Below are positions 20,179 through 32,500 of a DNA stretch of 64,000 nt, piece by piece. The DNA is from Trichomonas vaginalis G3 (lineage: Eukaryota > Parabasalia > Trichomonadida > Trichomonadidae), in the NCBI RefSeq assembly GCF_026262505.1, contig NC_067204.1, forward strand, positions 24,831,300-24,895,299. The letters run 5' to 3'. A program made the translations under genes and the position numbers. Position 1 is the stretch's first letter. The number at the start of each line of letters is the position of its first letter. The notes under the pieces are model-generated. The model had not been told where the DNA came from and ran no database searches. It was given only the letters and a program-made list of their open reading frames with translations.

Positions 20179-20841
20179 ATGTCAGTCGAAGCAAAAACAT
20201 TCACGAACAAATCTAATGGTGAAACATTCACAAAAGGCACTTATAACGGTATTGAAGTCTTACGTAGAGACAAGGATGGTTACATTAATGCAACAAAGAT
20301 GGCAAGAGAAGCAGGAAAGTTAAACCATTTAAACAGATTTCTCAATAGTGCTAAAATGCAGGAAATTCTTGAGTTTTGGATGAACGAATACGTGGAGCCA
20401 AAAGTGGCTCGACTCAAAACAAGCATTTTATGAGCTTACAAAGGGTGTCATGAATGAATTCAAAGGTATTTACATACATCCTGACCTCGTTCATTTTGTT
20501 GCTGAATGTGCTCTGTAAAGTATGCATTTTATGTCAAAGATATTATGGACTCCATAGACAAGAAAGTTCATGAGAAATTAGATGAAGAAGAACTCGAAGA
20601 TACAGTAGAGAATGCTAAACATTTGTTTGAAGAAGAAGTTAGAAAAATGTGCGAAAAACAATTAGAACATGAACGTGAGATATATTATGGTTATAGAGAT
20701 TCTCCATACGAACTAGACCAATGGGAACAAGAAGATTTAAAGAGAGAATTTAGAGAATATGAACTCGCTAAGATAGCATTAGAAACTGCAGAAAAGAAGT
20801 TAAAAGTTTGGGGTCGTTTTGTAAAAAAATATTGTGAGTAA
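20179..20841 (+). pseudogene. KilA-N protein, right-arm copy 1
   Basis: Mirror copy of the left-arm KilA-N gene, near-identical in DNA and broken in about two places. Confidence 0.88.
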
Positions 20842-21089
20842 ATGAACCATTTATTTTTGTCATAAACGACCAAAAATATATTTTTATCGTTTATGGTTTT
20901 TAGGTTATTCAATAATTAATTATTTTTGAAGAACTGAAGGTGTCACTACGTCACCATGTGTCACTCGGTCATTTAACTTCTCTGAAAAAGTGTGACAACA
21001 TGACATTTTGACAACAACACAGGAGGAAGGCAAAAATAAAGTTAGTTTTAAAATCGGTTTCATTTTTTATTTTGTATGTAAGAACAGAA

Positions 21090-21754
21090 ATGTCAGTCGA
21101 AGCAAAAACATTCACGAACAAATCTAATGGTGAAACATTCACAAAAGGCACTTATAACGGTATTGAAGTCTTACGTAGAGACAAGGATGGTTACATTAAT
21201 GCAACAAAGATGCAAGAGAAGCAGGAAGTTAAACCATTTAAACAGATTTCTCAATAGTGCTAAAATGCAGGAAATTCTTGAGTTTTGGATGAACGAATAC
21301 GGTGGAGCCAAAAGTGGCTCGACCTCAAAAACAAGCATTTTATGAGCTTACAAAGGGTGTCATGAATGAATTCAAAGGTATTTACATACATCCTGACCTC
21401 GTTCATTTTGTTGCTGAATGGTGCTCTGTAAAGTATGCATTTTATGTCAAAGATATTATGGACTCCATAGACAAGAAAGTTCATGAGAATTAGATGAAGA
21501 AGAACTCGAAGATACAGTAGAGAATGCTAAACATTTTGTTTGAAGAAGAAGTTAGAAAAATGTGCGAAAAACAATTAGAACATGAACGTGAGATATATTA
21601 TGGTTATAGAGATTCTCCATACGAACTAGACCAATGGGAACAAGAAGATTTAAAGAGAGAATTTAGAGAATATGAACTCGCTAAGATAGCATTAGAAACT
21701 GCAGAAAAGAAGTTAAAAGTTTGGGGTCGTTTTGTAAAAAAATATTGTGAGTAA
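21090..21754 (+). pseudogene. KilA-N protein, right-arm copy 2
   Basis: Second right-arm copy, 911 bp after the first. It is broken in a few places. Confidence 0.88.
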
Positions 21755-21809
21755 ATGAACCATTTATTTTTGTCATAAACGACCAAAAATATATTTTATC
21801 GTTTATGTT

Positions 21810-22140
21810 TTTAGGTTATTCAATAATTAATTATTTTTTGAAGAACTGAAGGTTGTCACTACGTCACCATGTGTCACTCGGTCATTTAACTTCTCTGAAA
21901 AAGTGTGACAACATGACATTTTGACAACAACACAGGAGGAAGTATTTATGAATTATTTTTGAAGAACTGAAGGTGTCACCAGGTCACCAGGTTATTTAAC
22001 TCATGACATTTAGACAACAACACAGGTTATTCAATAATTAATTATTTTTGAAGAACTGAAGGTGTCACTACGTCACCATGTGTCACTCGGTCATTTAACT
22101 TCTCTGAAAAAGTGTGACAACATGACATTTTGACAACATT
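21810..22140. repeat. GTGAC-type repeats before right-arm helicase
   Basis: Mirror image of 12,745-13,075: two near-complete repeat copies and a shorter variant between the KilA-N and helicase genes. Confidence 0.85.
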
Positions 22141-22211
22141 TACGAAAATTTGATGCAGTCCAAAAATAAAGTTAGTTTTAAAATTATTTTTATTTTTTTA
22201 TTCCTATATAA

Positions 22212-24521
22212 ATGACAGCAACAAACAACAACAGCAACTTTATCGTTTCTGATGAAAAAGTTATTGATTCATTAGCTGAGGAATTAGTTGTGGCAGAAAC
22301 TAAAACCCTCAACGAAAGAATTGGTGAAAACAGGATTGATTTACATAACCACCTCAAATACGATGGAGGAAGAGGAAGGAAAACTGGTATGGCTTTATTA
22401 GTAAATAAAATTTCAAATTTAACGATTATAGATGTTGATATCAATAAATCGTACAATGATGAACTTAAAGAAACAGTTAGAAAAGACATTTTATCAAAAC
22501 TTTCGGATAAAGATGTTATCGTTAAAACCGCTTCAGGAGGTCTTCACATTTATTGCAACACCAATTTCTTCTATTCAGTTTCGAACAGAATGATTAAATG
22601 TTATTCCTGCAATGATTATGATATTGACATAATGACTTCTATGGATGATTCAAAGCGTTCATTAGTAGTCATGGCTGATTCAAGAGTTCGAAAGAATGCA
22701 ACAGAACCAATCAATACATACTCATTCATTCGTGGAAGTTACGATTCAACATTAACTAGAACAGTGAATGATATATTAAATGATTTGAATATTAAGGTAA
22801 GAGTTGAACAGAAGAACGAAGAAATAAAGAGTATAATGAATGAAAACAAAGATGTAAACATTGACGATAAACTTGCCCAGAGCATAGTTGATGGCATCTG
22901 TGATTTTGAAGTACATAATGATGGTGGAAACATGAATTTAGAAAAGAAGTTACATTATTCACACTTTTCAAGCTATTAATTCGTTACCGGATCATTTAAT
23001 TAATGAAGCATACGATAACGTTTATAATTTCTGCAATTTAACTGAAAATGCAAAAAGTAATTTTGAAAAAAGCACGTAGTAGATATGCACATTTAATGAC
23101 TTCTCCATTTGTTTTAGTGAAGATTCTAAAACTTTATCAAAAGGAATATTATGATGAATATGTTTTACCTTTATTACGTAAGCCAAAAATAACATTTGAT
23201 ATCAAACTTGATGACTCGTTTTTGATAACAGATATTAGACGCAAGGCTGAAAATCATCAGTATAAAAACAGTTCTGAAGTAATTGAGGATTTATCACGTG
23301 TAATCCGTTTTGTAGATTGTGGAAATAAATATTTCATTCAAAAGGACTATAATATCCACGACAAAATGAATCAAATATCATTCGTTCTTCAATCAAACAT
23401 GAAAGAGTCACTCAAATGATTAAATTATTTAAAGAAGAAGGTAAAACCATAACAGCATGGGACGTACTATTAAATCAATTATCCTCATTAACCGTTAAGG
23501 GTGTTTGCTTTAAATCTGATTCTCCAGATGTTTTCTCAACGTTTCAGGGTTATAAATACAACATTCTTGAAAAGCCTGATTACTCAAAAATTGAGATGTT
23601 TATGAATTTCATTAAAGAAGCCATTTGTGATAATAACGATGAAGTGTATAAATACCTTCTCGGCTGGATTGCATCAATGATTCAACATCCTGGAATCAAG
23701 AATGAAACAGCAATTATTTTGAAAGGACTTCAGGGAACAGGTAAAAACAGATTCACAGACATTATTTCTGAACTTCTCGCTGGTTATTCATGTAAAAACA
23801 TTACTGAAATAAGTGAGCTAACGGGTAATTTCAACTCAGTAGTTGAGAATAAAATGTTTCTTGTACTTAATGAACTCAAGAATGTTGGTGAAGACAGACT
23901 CGCAAACTTCAACGCTTTGAAATCAATTATTACGGATAATGAGATTAGAATTAATGAAAAGAATCAACCCAGAAGAACTGCTCAGAATGTTGCAAACTTC
24001 ATTTTCGTAACTAACAACGTCTACCCTGTCAAAATTGAAGTTGGAGACAGAAGATACGTGGTTTTAAGGGTCAATGGTAAATTCAAGGGTCAATTTAATT
24101 ACTTCAAGAATTTGATGAATTCATGCACAAAGGAATTTTATGATAACCTTTTAACATATTTTATCAATTACGACCTTTCATCATTTAATGTACGAATCAT
24201 ACGATGACTGAAGCCAAACAAGATTTAATTGAATTATCAACAAATCCTTTAGATGAATGGATAAATACACATTATGATGAATTGAGTGCAGGTATGACAT
24301 GTAAAAATGCTCTATTCTGCAAACCATCAGACATGAAAGACAAGAATTTCCAAATGAGCATTAAGGATAAATGTGATAGGAAACAGAGAAGAATAAATGG
24401 TAAACAAACATGGTGTTATGTTTTGAAAGAAGAAATGAAAGGATTATATAAACAGGTTGAACCAAACGATAATGAGGATTCATTTACTGACGATGAAATA
24501 CCTGTAAATGATGCTTTATAA
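22212..24521 (+). pseudogene. Primase-helicase, right-arm copy
   Basis: Mirror copy of the whole gene at 10,366-12,678, beginning with the same ATG context and ending with the same C-terminus. It is broken in about three places. Confidence 0.9.
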
Positions 24522-24544
24522 AGTATGATTTGAATTTATTTTTG

Positions 24545-25040
24545 CATTAATCCTGCTGTGTTGTCAAAATGTCATGTTGTCTCATTTTTTCAGAGAAGTT
24601 AATTAACCGAGTGACACATGGTGACGTAGTGACACCTTTAGTTCTTCAAAAATAAGTCATAACTGCCTTCCTCCTGTGTTGTTGTCAAAATGTCATGTTG
24701 TCACATTTTTTCAGAGAAGTTAAATGACCGAGTGACACATGGTGACGTAGTGACACCTTCAGTTCTTCAAAAATAAGTCATAACTGCCTTCCTCCTGTGT
24801 TGTTGTCAAAATGTCATGTTGTCACATTTTTTCAGAGAAGTTAAATGACCGAGTGACACATGGTGACGTAGTGACACCTTCAGTTCTTCAAAAATAAGTC
24901 ATAACTGCCTTCCTCCTGTGTTGTTGTCAAAATGTCATGTTGTCACATTTTTTCAGAGAAGTTAAATGACCGAGTGACACATGGTGACGTAGTGACACCT
25001 TCAGTTCTTCAAAAATAATTAATTATTGAATAACCTGAAA
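24545..25040. repeat. Four tandem ~120-bp GTGAC-type repeats
   Basis: Four copies in direct order (starting near 24,550, 24,665, 24,785 and 24,905), each with TGTTGTCAAAATGTCATG, a TTTTTTCAGAGAAGTTAA stretch and GTGACACATGGTGACGTAGTG. The left arm has only one copy at the corresponding place (10,225-10,330). Confidence 0.9.
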
Positions 25041-25181
25041 CCATTAATGAAAACATTATTTTTGGGTCATTTACACTCATTACGATGAAGTCATGACAAA
25101 TCATTTCCGGGACTGTTGTCAAAATGTCATGTTGTCACAAACTTTAGAACAGTATAATTTAAATTTTTATTTTTATCATAA

Positions 25182-25346
25182 ATGGATACCCCACAAGCTC
25201 AAAATTTACCACGAATCATAACAAGGGAGGAAATGATAAAAATGATGCAAGAACATGTTAAAAATAACAAACCACTAAAATTGAGAAAATGTGGTTATGC
25301 AGTAATGATGGAAAGAGAGATGTTGTCAAAGAGGAATAAAAATTAA
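25182..25346 (+). CDS. Very small basic protein (54 aa)
   Basis: The ATG at 25,182 follows a TTTATTTTTATCATAA leader like those of other element A genes. The product is Met/Lys-rich with a basic C-terminus. It overlaps the end of the convergent gene at 25,343 by 4 bp. No family is recognised. It might be a real small gene because its leader and length are tidy, but the evidence is thin. Confidence 0.35.
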   Translation: MDTPQAQNLPRIITREEMIKMMQEHVKNNKPLKLRKCGYAVMMEREMLSKRNKN

Positions 25347-25615
25347 ATTTGGATTGAGTTTAAAAATTCATCTTTATTAAATTCATCTCTTCCAATCAAT
25401 TTATTTATTCTATTAAATTCTTTTATTTTTGCTTCACTCAGTTTAAGGATTGAACGGTAAGTTTCTAATTTTTCGATTATTTCTTTCCTCTCTTTATCGT
25501 TTTCAACCCCACCGCATTGCGGCTTCTTTTTGTAATAGCATATTTTTGATTTAATTCTGTTTAGTTTCTTTTTATATTCATCGTCTGGACTCTTGACTGC
25601 TTTGTTGTCACTCAT
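25343..25615 (-). CDS. Small Lys/Glu-rich helical protein (90 aa)
   Basis: The ATG at 25,615 gives 90 residues, strongly charged, with a central YYKKKPQCGG and a long helical C-terminal part (ERKEIIEKLETYRSILKLSE). Its start codon lies about 20 bp after the end of the integrase region on the same strand, so the two may be co-transcribed. No family is recognised. Confidence 0.5.
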   Translation of the reverse strand: MSDNKAVKSPDDEYKKKLNRIKSKICYYKKKPQCGGVENDKERKEIIEKLETYRSILKLSEAKIKEFNRINKLIGRDEFNKDEFLNSIQI

Positions 25616-25635
25616 TTCTTACGAAATAAAAAAAA

Positions 25636-26935
25636 TTAAATATTATTTAAATATAATGGAGTAATAAAATAAATCGGAATTTCTATTAATTTATTGTCAA
25701 CTTCAACTAATGCATTGCCGTTAATATATCTAACAAATTCAGCTATTGTGTCAAATCTTCGTCTTCTTTTTGTCATTGATTTATCAGTTTTTCCATAATC
25801 GAGATGAATTAAAACTTTATTTCCTTGTTTAAAATTCATGAGCCCCGAATTAATTTGTTCACGTTTAACATCATTTAACTTTTCCATTTGCTTTCTAATA
25901 TATTCCCATTCTTTTGAAATATCATTTTTCATTTCCACCGGTTTCATGTTTATAGTTCTATGCCATGTATTATTGTAATAATATACTAACTGCTGTATGA
26001 TGGAGTCATGATTTCCATCCCAGTATATCTGACCGTTAACCCCCTAACGCATCTCTAAGAGTTCTCATTACCGCATCAACTATTTTATTATGAAACGTAT
26101 ATGGAGAGGATGAGAAGAAAAAATTAATTTGTGGGAAATAATGAGTCATAGCTGCCTGAAATCCTTTATCACCATCACCCCTGATATTATCTACTCTTTC
26201 ATGATCTAGTAAGTATTGAATAGCTCTTCTTGTTTCCTGTTCTGTTTTCCCTTTCACCGGAATGCAATATAAATATCTAGTGTTAATGTTAATGGCAAAT
26301 AAATAAGTAACGTTTCCTTTTGAATATTCCAGATGATCGATTTCGTATGAATATGGATATGGAGCAAATGAAGGGCGACTAAATTTTTCCTTTAACGGTT
26401 GAATTTTCGGGTCAATTGGTTTATTTAATATCTTGAAATCCTTTTTAAAATCTTTTTGCTTCTTTAATGTTTGAAATGGATATAATAAAGTGAATGATGA
26501 AGGATTAACTGAAGGAGGAGGAGGTACTGTCGTTGGAGGTTTTGGTGTTGCAAGTGGTTTAATTTTATCTGCTTTGATTTTGGATTTCATTCCTTCCTTC
26601 ATTAATTCTGGATGTATTCTATTCATTTGTTTTAAATATGCTGTATATAAAGGTTTGATATACTTTCCCGCTTCGAGTTTATGTTGAAGGATGAATTTCA
26701 AAAGTTGATCTTCATTTAAAAGTCGGGCTGAATATGGTTTAACTAATGAATCATAAATTAAAGCTTGTGCATCATTTATGGTCTGAAGGACCTGGGCGTT
26801 TTGTTCCTTTAGCTGTTGAACATTTGCTACTTTAGACCTCGGCTTTGGTTTTTGTGGCTCAGGATTATATAATTTATATAATTCATCAATATCTTCTTCT
26901 GTTAATACTTTATTTTTGAAATCTTTCAACTGTTT
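25636..26935 (-). pseudogene. Retroviral-type integrase of element A
   Basis: The region encodes an N-terminal helical part with a Pro-rich linker (PPTTVPPPPS, about residues 130-140), then the integrase core fold (EIDHLEYSKGNVTYLFAINI, first Asp; NIRGDGDKGFQAAM, second Asp), an NKIVDAVMRTLRD helix at the third acidic position, and a C-terminal SH3-like part (GNKVLIHLDYGK). Polinton integrases insert the element and make short target duplications. The third acidic residue reads as Asp here and in element B, so it looks like a lineage variant. The gene is broken about once. It lies near the right end of element A, as expected for Polintons. Confidence 0.85.
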
Positions 26936-27075
26936 AAGCTGTGATTTAGTTTTTCCCTTTGAATCTGTCGTCTGGAGATCTTTGTAAGAAGGATTGTTCT
27001 CTTGGACTTTAATGTGTTGTAGAGGTAAGCAGAAACACTCTCATTGAGTTCAATGGCACAGAGTGGGTGAAGCTC
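26936..27075. other. Junction zone between element A and minisatellite
   Basis: About 140 bp in which coding-like minus-strand sequence continues before the integrase core. No terminal inverted repeat or target duplication was recognised, so the boundary of element A is uncertain. Confidence 0.4.
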
Positions 27076-27350
27076 GGTCATAACCAGTAGAAATTCTGCC
27101 AGTAGAAGTTCTGCCAGTAGAAACTTTACTAGTAGAAGTTCTGCCAGTATAAACTCTACCAGTAGAAACTTTACTAGTAGAAGTTCTGCCAGTATAAACT
27201 CTACCAGTAGAAGTTCTGCCAGTATAAACTCTACCAGTAGAAGTTCTGCTAAAGTATTCAATTTTGAGGGAAACAGTAGAAGTTCTGCCAGTATAAACTC
27301 TACCAGTAGAAGTTCTGCCAGTGTAAACTTTACCAGTAGAAGTTTAACCG
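27076..27350. repeat. Minisatellite, AGTAGAAGTTCTGCCAGTA type
   Basis: About 15-18 units of 15 bp in alternating versions (AGTAGAAGTTCTGCC, AGTATAAACTCTACC, AGTAGAAACTTTACT) run up to 28 bp before the start codon of the gene at 27,378. Confidence 0.9.
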
Positions 27351-27377
27351 TTACTTATTGTTCTAACCGTAGATCAA

Positions 27378-27893
27378 ATGTCCCAAGAAGATTCAACACC
27401 AGCGACACCTGCACCAGCGACATCTGCACCAGCTCAAGACATGATGCAGATAATGACACAGATGATGCAACAGCAAATGCAGATGATGCAGCAGATGCAG
27501 AGCCAACAACAGATGCACTTCTCTCAATCTCCGAAGAAAGCACAAGAGCTCGAAGCCGGTCTCAATGTCCTCAGAAACGACTACAAGCGTGAACAACTTA
27601 CATTAAGAAAAGACGAAGAGTATGATCCGATTGAAGCTCAAGAAATCAAATCCTCAGCTTCGACGAAGACCATCCAAGAAGAAAAAGACCAAGACGAGTA
27701 CCTTACAAAGTCTCAAAGACTCTTTGTCCTTGAGTTCTTTACCATATCAGCACTCAGATCTATGCACAATTGGAAGGGTCGTACACCAATTGGCTCCAAC
27801 AAGCGTGATCTCCTGATGACCGCTGTTCCTCTCATCAAAACCAAGACACAACTAATAGACTTTATCCTCAGTGCTTGTCCTGATGAGATCTAA
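27378..27893 (+). CDS. Gln/Met-rich unknown protein with minisatellite leader (171 aa)
   Basis: The ATG at 27,378 follows GATCAA closely after a minisatellite. Residues 1-20 are Ala/Pro/Thr-rich, 21-48 almost wholly Gln/Met (low complexity), and then KKAQELEAGLNVLRNDYKRE and a charged middle. The last 60 residues look folded (LFVLEFFTISALRSMHNWKG onward). Two 3'-truncated relatives lie in element B (about 39,300-39,385 and 44,697-45,025), sharing an acidic Pro-rich start or the AQE(F/L)E(E/A)GLN(R/V)LR motif, and each is also preceded by a minisatellite. It could be a multicopy host family or cargo of mobile DNA. Function is unknown. Confidence 0.65.
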   Translation: MSQEDSTPATPAPATSAPAQDMMQIMTQMMQQQMQMMQQMQSQQQMHFSQSPKKAQELEAGLNVLRNDYKREQLTLRKDEEYDPIEAQEIKSSASTKTIQEEKDQDEYLTKSQRLFVLEFFTISALRSMHNWKGRTPIGSNKRDLLMTAVPLIKTKTQLIDFILSACPDEI

Positions 27894-28395
27894 TCAGACT
27901 AAAAACTTACTAATTTGAGCATTGCTCATATATAATTAATTGTTTACAATCACCTGAAATAATACGAATAAACACCTTTTTATATCTTATTTACATCTAA
28001 CATGCACCAATTTATTTTATAACTTTATTAATACTAAATTTTATTTCATACAAAAAGTAAAAATTCATAAGTTATATATTAATTTAATAAATTATATTAT
28101 CATTTATAATAAAATTTTTCGAAATGCAGATAAATTTTAACATGTTCGAAATGAAACTATTATAAAATATATTCTTTTTATTAATGGTAATATAGGAATT
28201 GTAGGAATAAAAACTTTTTATAAATTATTCATAAATTTTTAAAATCTGCTATTCGGAAGTATGTTCAAAAATCATTCAATTATGTGAGAATTCTTACGAT
28301 TACAAAAAAAGTCACACAACCCGCATCATATACTACTTATTATGTGTAAAATGAATTATTGTGAAAATATATGAAACCATGATCAATAACGATAT
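27894..28395. other. AT-rich intergenic DNA left of element B
   Basis: About 500 bp, very AT-rich, with no open frame of note. It ends in the GATAT target duplication (28,391-28,395). It is presumably original host sequence continuous with 54,866 before element B inserted. Confidence 0.7.
28391..28395. repeat. Target site duplication GATAT, left
   Basis: GATAT directly precedes the A run at the left end of element B and recurs directly after the T run at the right end (54,866-54,870). Confidence 0.75.
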
Positions 28396-29570
28396 AAAAA
28401 AAAAAAAAAAAAAAAGGTAGTGGGGCTTCCAGGCACTTCGTGCCTTCTAGCCCTGATGTTGATGTTTAGAATATGAGAGAGGTCCTATAAACCGGAGAAA
28501 GTGTCATATAAACATCTGTCATTTTACTCAGAATTTTCATGAAATTTACACCAAAAATATATTTTAGGGTAGAAGGGTATATCTAACCTCTTTTCTAACC
28601 TCTTTTCTACCCTCTTGAATTTTCATGAAATTTACACCAAAAATATATTTTAGGGTAGAAGGGTATATCTAACCTCTTTTCTAACCTCTTTTCTACCCTC
28701 TTGAATTTTCATGAAATTTACACCAAAAATATATTTTAGGGTAGAAGGGTATATCTAACCTCTTTTCTAACCTCTTTTCTACCCTCTTGAATTTTCATGA
28801 AATTTACACCAAAAATATATTTTAGGGTAGAAGGGTATATCTAACCTCTTTTCTAACCTCTTTTCTACCCTCTTGAATTTTCATGAAATTTACACCAAAA
28901 ATATACTACTAGGGTCATTTACGAAGAAATCTCAACAAAGTCTTTACGATGAAGTCTTGACAAAGTCTTTACGAAGAAGTCTCAACAAAGTCTTTACGAA
29001 GAAGTCTTAACAAAGTCTTTACGAAGAAGTCTTAACAAAGTCTTTACGAAGAAGTCTCAACAAAGTCTTTACGAAGAAGTCTTAACAAAGTCTTTACGAA
29101 GAAGTCTTAACAAAGTCTTTACGAAGAAATTCATGAAAATTCAAGAGGGTAGAAAAGAGGTTAGAAAAGAGGTTAGATATACCCTTCTACCCTAAAATAT
29201 ATTTTTGGGTCATTTACGAAGAAGTCTTAACAAAGTCTTTACGAAGAAATTCATGAAAATTCAAGAGGGTAGAAAAGAGGTTAGAAAAGAGGTTAGATAT
29301 ACCCTTCTACCCTAAAATATATTTTTGGGTCATTTACGAAGAAGTCTCAACAAAGTCTTTACGAAGAAGTCTTAACAAAGTCTTTACGAAGAAGTCTTAA
29401 CAAAGTCTTTACGAAGAAATTCATGAAAATTCAAGAGGGTAGAAAAGAGGTTAGAAAAGAGGTTAGATATACCCTTCTACCCTAAAATATATTTTTGGGT
29501 CATTTACACTCATTTACGAAGAAGTCTCAACAAAGTCTTTACGAAGAAGTCACAATAAAACATCTGTCAA
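28396..29570. repeat. Element B left terminal inverted repeat and subterminal arrays
   Basis: Order from the outside: 20 A, 145 bp unique terminus, about four 86-bp GGGTAGA-type units (28,566-28,905), then about a dozen short units AAAGTCTTTACGAAGAAGTC interspersed with three further GGGTAGA cores (to 29,560). The matching right end is 53,217-54,865, with more units. Confidence 0.9.
28431..28445. other. Terminal hairpin AGGCAC-TTC-GTGCCT in left TIR
   Basis: A perfect 6-bp stem with a 3-base loop lies 16 bp inside the TIR start. The mirror copy is at 54,802-54,816. It could be a recognition or folding element at the ends. Confidence 0.6.
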
Positions 29571-29595
29571 AAGCCGCTTTTTAACTTCACTTAAA

Positions 29596-32500
29596 ATGCC
29601 ACGTAAGCTACGTAAGAATATACGTAAGAGGAAGAGAGCATTGAAACATCCAATAGTAAAACTGACACCACAACAACAGTTGCAACAACAAATGCTGAAT
29701 GACCCCACTATGTTGCAACAAATGTCAAGCAATCCTATGCTTTTAAACCGAGTTGTTGGTGCACAGAGTGGAGGTTTAAGAGCGGCACTTTTAGCGAAAA
29801 TGGCAGGCTATGGTGGAGCTGCAGACGGAACAGCATATAACCCTCAAAGTCAAATGAATTTGAGTTCACTCAAAAATCAAATAACAGATGTCAAAAAGTC
29901 AAACATAGACATACAGAAGCAAATAAGTGAAAACGAAAAGAAACTAGAATATGACAGACACACAAAGAAACTCAATGAGTTAAACGTAGAGAAAAAGAAG
30001 AAAGAAGAACAACTGAAAGAACTAAGTACAGAGGAATATGCGAAAAAAGTGTCAGAAAAAGCAGCAGAAGTAGCAAAAATGGAACAAGATGTTTTAAATT
30101 TGAAAAACCATACTACTCAATATAAAGTACTGAAAGAATGAAGAGATAAACAAAAAGCCCTGAAGACATATATGGATAGCGATGAGTATAAAAAGAAGTT
30201 GAAGCAAATGTAAAGGCAGAAAACTTTTACAGTTGCAAAACCAAACCGTACAGTATGAAAACTTAGCACAAGAAAGTAAAAATAACGACGCAGCCATGCA
30301 AAAGGCAATGAAAAGCGCAGAATATATAAAAGCTAACAATGACTGGTTAGATGCCCAAGCCAACGCTAAAGCAGCCCAGCTTATAGGGTCAATAAGGACA
30401 AAAATACAAGCGGATGAAGACAGTTCAAATGAAGCTTTAACAAATGCTGACTTTAAGAACGCCTTCGAAGCTCTTCATAGTAAGGTGAAACAAGTGAACG
30501 ACTTCTCATCTGGAAAGAAACTGAAGTCTGAAGGTTTCGACAAAGAGTTAAGAGAAGTAGCACAAAATATGACGAAAATAACAGATGCAGCAACGAGACA
30601 GGCAGTTCAAAGTGCCTATGACGCCGTTAGAGCAACTGTTGTGAAAAGTCAAGAAAAAGAGTTACAACAGACCAAAACAGACCTAGTAAATGCTTTCTTA
30701 AAACGAAAAGTCAGGTAGGACATTACGCTGCAGATGGAACATATGTGCCAGCTGGTGGAACTTATATACCACCAAACCCTCCGAGAAGCACCTGCACCAG
30801 ACTACCTAAAACATTTACATCGTCACATGGACACAGACACAGGCATGCACCAAAACCAACACAACAACAACAACAACCAGCACAACAACCAACACAACAA
30901 CCAGCACAACAACCAACACAACAACCAGCACAGCAACCAACAGTTCAAAACCCTGCACAACAACAACCACAAACAGAGCAAGGACATAAAAGAAGTAGAG
31001 AACAAGGAAACCAAGAATTCTTAAAAAATGCTTAAAGAAGAGTGTGGTTTCCCAGATAGTATTGACTTTAGTGACAGATATAAAGAAGCTATTGGAAAGT
31101 TCAAGGATGGAAATACTGACCCGAACCTATTTAGCTTTATGGCTCAGCACCAAAACGGATATAATCTCAAACCTGGAAAATACAAGCTCGCTAAGGGATA
31201 TGATTTAATAGCATATCATCCAAATGACATGAACGAATTTACTCCGAGATATTTGATGTCAGAGCTAAATGACAATTCAACTTTCGTCATGAAACGCGTA
31301 AAAAATAGAGACGGAACGAAAGAACAAAAGCTTATGAATGCGGATGACGTAGATAGGGAAATTGTTGAAAACGGTCTCGGAATATATGAAATGCCAGCAG
31401 ATGAGGTACAAGAAACTCCACAGGAAGAAGTTCAGATACAACCAGACATGGAAGAAATAGTTCAGCAACAACAGCTAGAAGAGCCTGAAGGAAACGAACA
31501 AGTCCCTCCTTTGGAAACTAACTTCACAGAACTAGATGAAGATTTGGAACAGCCGAAAAATCTTGACCCTCAACAAGAGTATGCGGAGAATATGGAATAT
31601 TTCCAAGAGTCTAAAAAAAATTCGGCTGACATAGTAGAAGAATATCGAAAAATGTTCGCCGACATACAAAAGACTCCAACATCAGATGAAAATATTCAGC
31701 AAAAGAATGGAAGAACTGAAAGAAAATGTACACAAATACAACAACCCTTTTTACTTACGAGCATTTAAACGTTTCAATCTTCGGATGAACTCGGTGAAAA
31801 TAAAAGGTTAAATTTCAAGAAAACATATAGAAATGAAACATTGTTTAAAGTTCATTCAGAACCTAACCAAGATGGAAACAAACCTACTTTTGTTTCTGCA
31901 GACGATGGAACTACAATGAGATGGGGTCATAAAGCTAATCCAGATAGGTGGTTCATAAACTTACAACCACAATTCCAAGAAGTTGTAGACGCAATGGAAG
32001 TCAATGGTGAACGAGATATAGCTGGTATTTTAAGCGCGGCTTTAATGCCATTGAAAGATATGAAACATGCAGATATTTTGGACCAGTATGAAATGAACAT
32101 GGCTGATGGAAATATAACACCTGACGTTCTAGAACATTTATCTCAAAGAACTACACAGAACCATAGAGATGGTATATTTGGTGAAGAGTTTAGAAAGAAA
32201 GTTAGGGAGGGAGAAGGAAGAGAACCTATTGTACATGACCTTGCAAACGAAAGTTTACAAAATGTCATAAAAACTTACTTTGCAGGCGATGAATCGAGAA
32301 GGGATGAATATTTAAGAAAACTCAAATGGACAGTACCAAATGAAATGTTAGTATTGAAAAACATGTCCTTGACAAAATAAAACCCAACTACAGAAATAAA
32401 CGACGCAAGACTGAAAGATTGGGTAAAAGCTTTCCCATTCACAAAGATATAGTTGGTAACATGGAAAGAAAACCAGAATGGCTACAAAAACATATATTTG

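Larger units (their letters stand above)
18625..25115. repeat. Giant inverted repeat, right arm
   Basis: Reverse complement of 10,125-18,095 with two KilA-N units instead of four. Near its outer end the GTGAC-type repeat is expanded to four tandem copies (24,550-25,035). Confidence 0.93.
1..27060. mobile_element. Polinton/Maverick-like element A, rearranged fossil
   Basis: The set of genes seen here (double jelly-roll capsid, protein-primed polymerase B remnant, SF3 helicase with primase, retroviral-type integrase, KilA-N) is that of Polintons/Mavericks. The left end lies outside the window. The right end is placed just beyond the integrase, near 27.06 kb, because no terminal inverted repeat could be recognised there. 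The element has undergone a 4.3-kb direct duplication and a 6.5-8 kb inverted duplication. Several genes look whole and many are broken, with perhaps 15-20 breaks overall. Near-identity of the duplicated parts suggests recent rearrangement or assembly artefact. Confidence 0.8.

Noticed and set aside
26926-27261. Minus-strand open frame with AELLLVEFIL repeats
   Set aside because: Most of it is the 15-bp minisatellite read in one frame; hydrophobic repeats come from the repeat unit.
27393-27596. Minus-strand Leu/His/Cys-rich frames opposite the Gln-rich gene
   Set aside because: They are the complement of Gln/Met codons and have no independent support.
28560-29560. CRISPR array at the left end of element B
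   Set aside because: Units repeat wholly, without unique spacers of constant size, and the context is a eukaryotic element; these are satellite-like subterminal repeats.
30745-31035. Alternative frames through the CAACAA-rich tract
   Set aside because: The low-complexity tract leaves several frames open on both strands; only the plus-strand Gln/Pro reading fits the surrounding gene.
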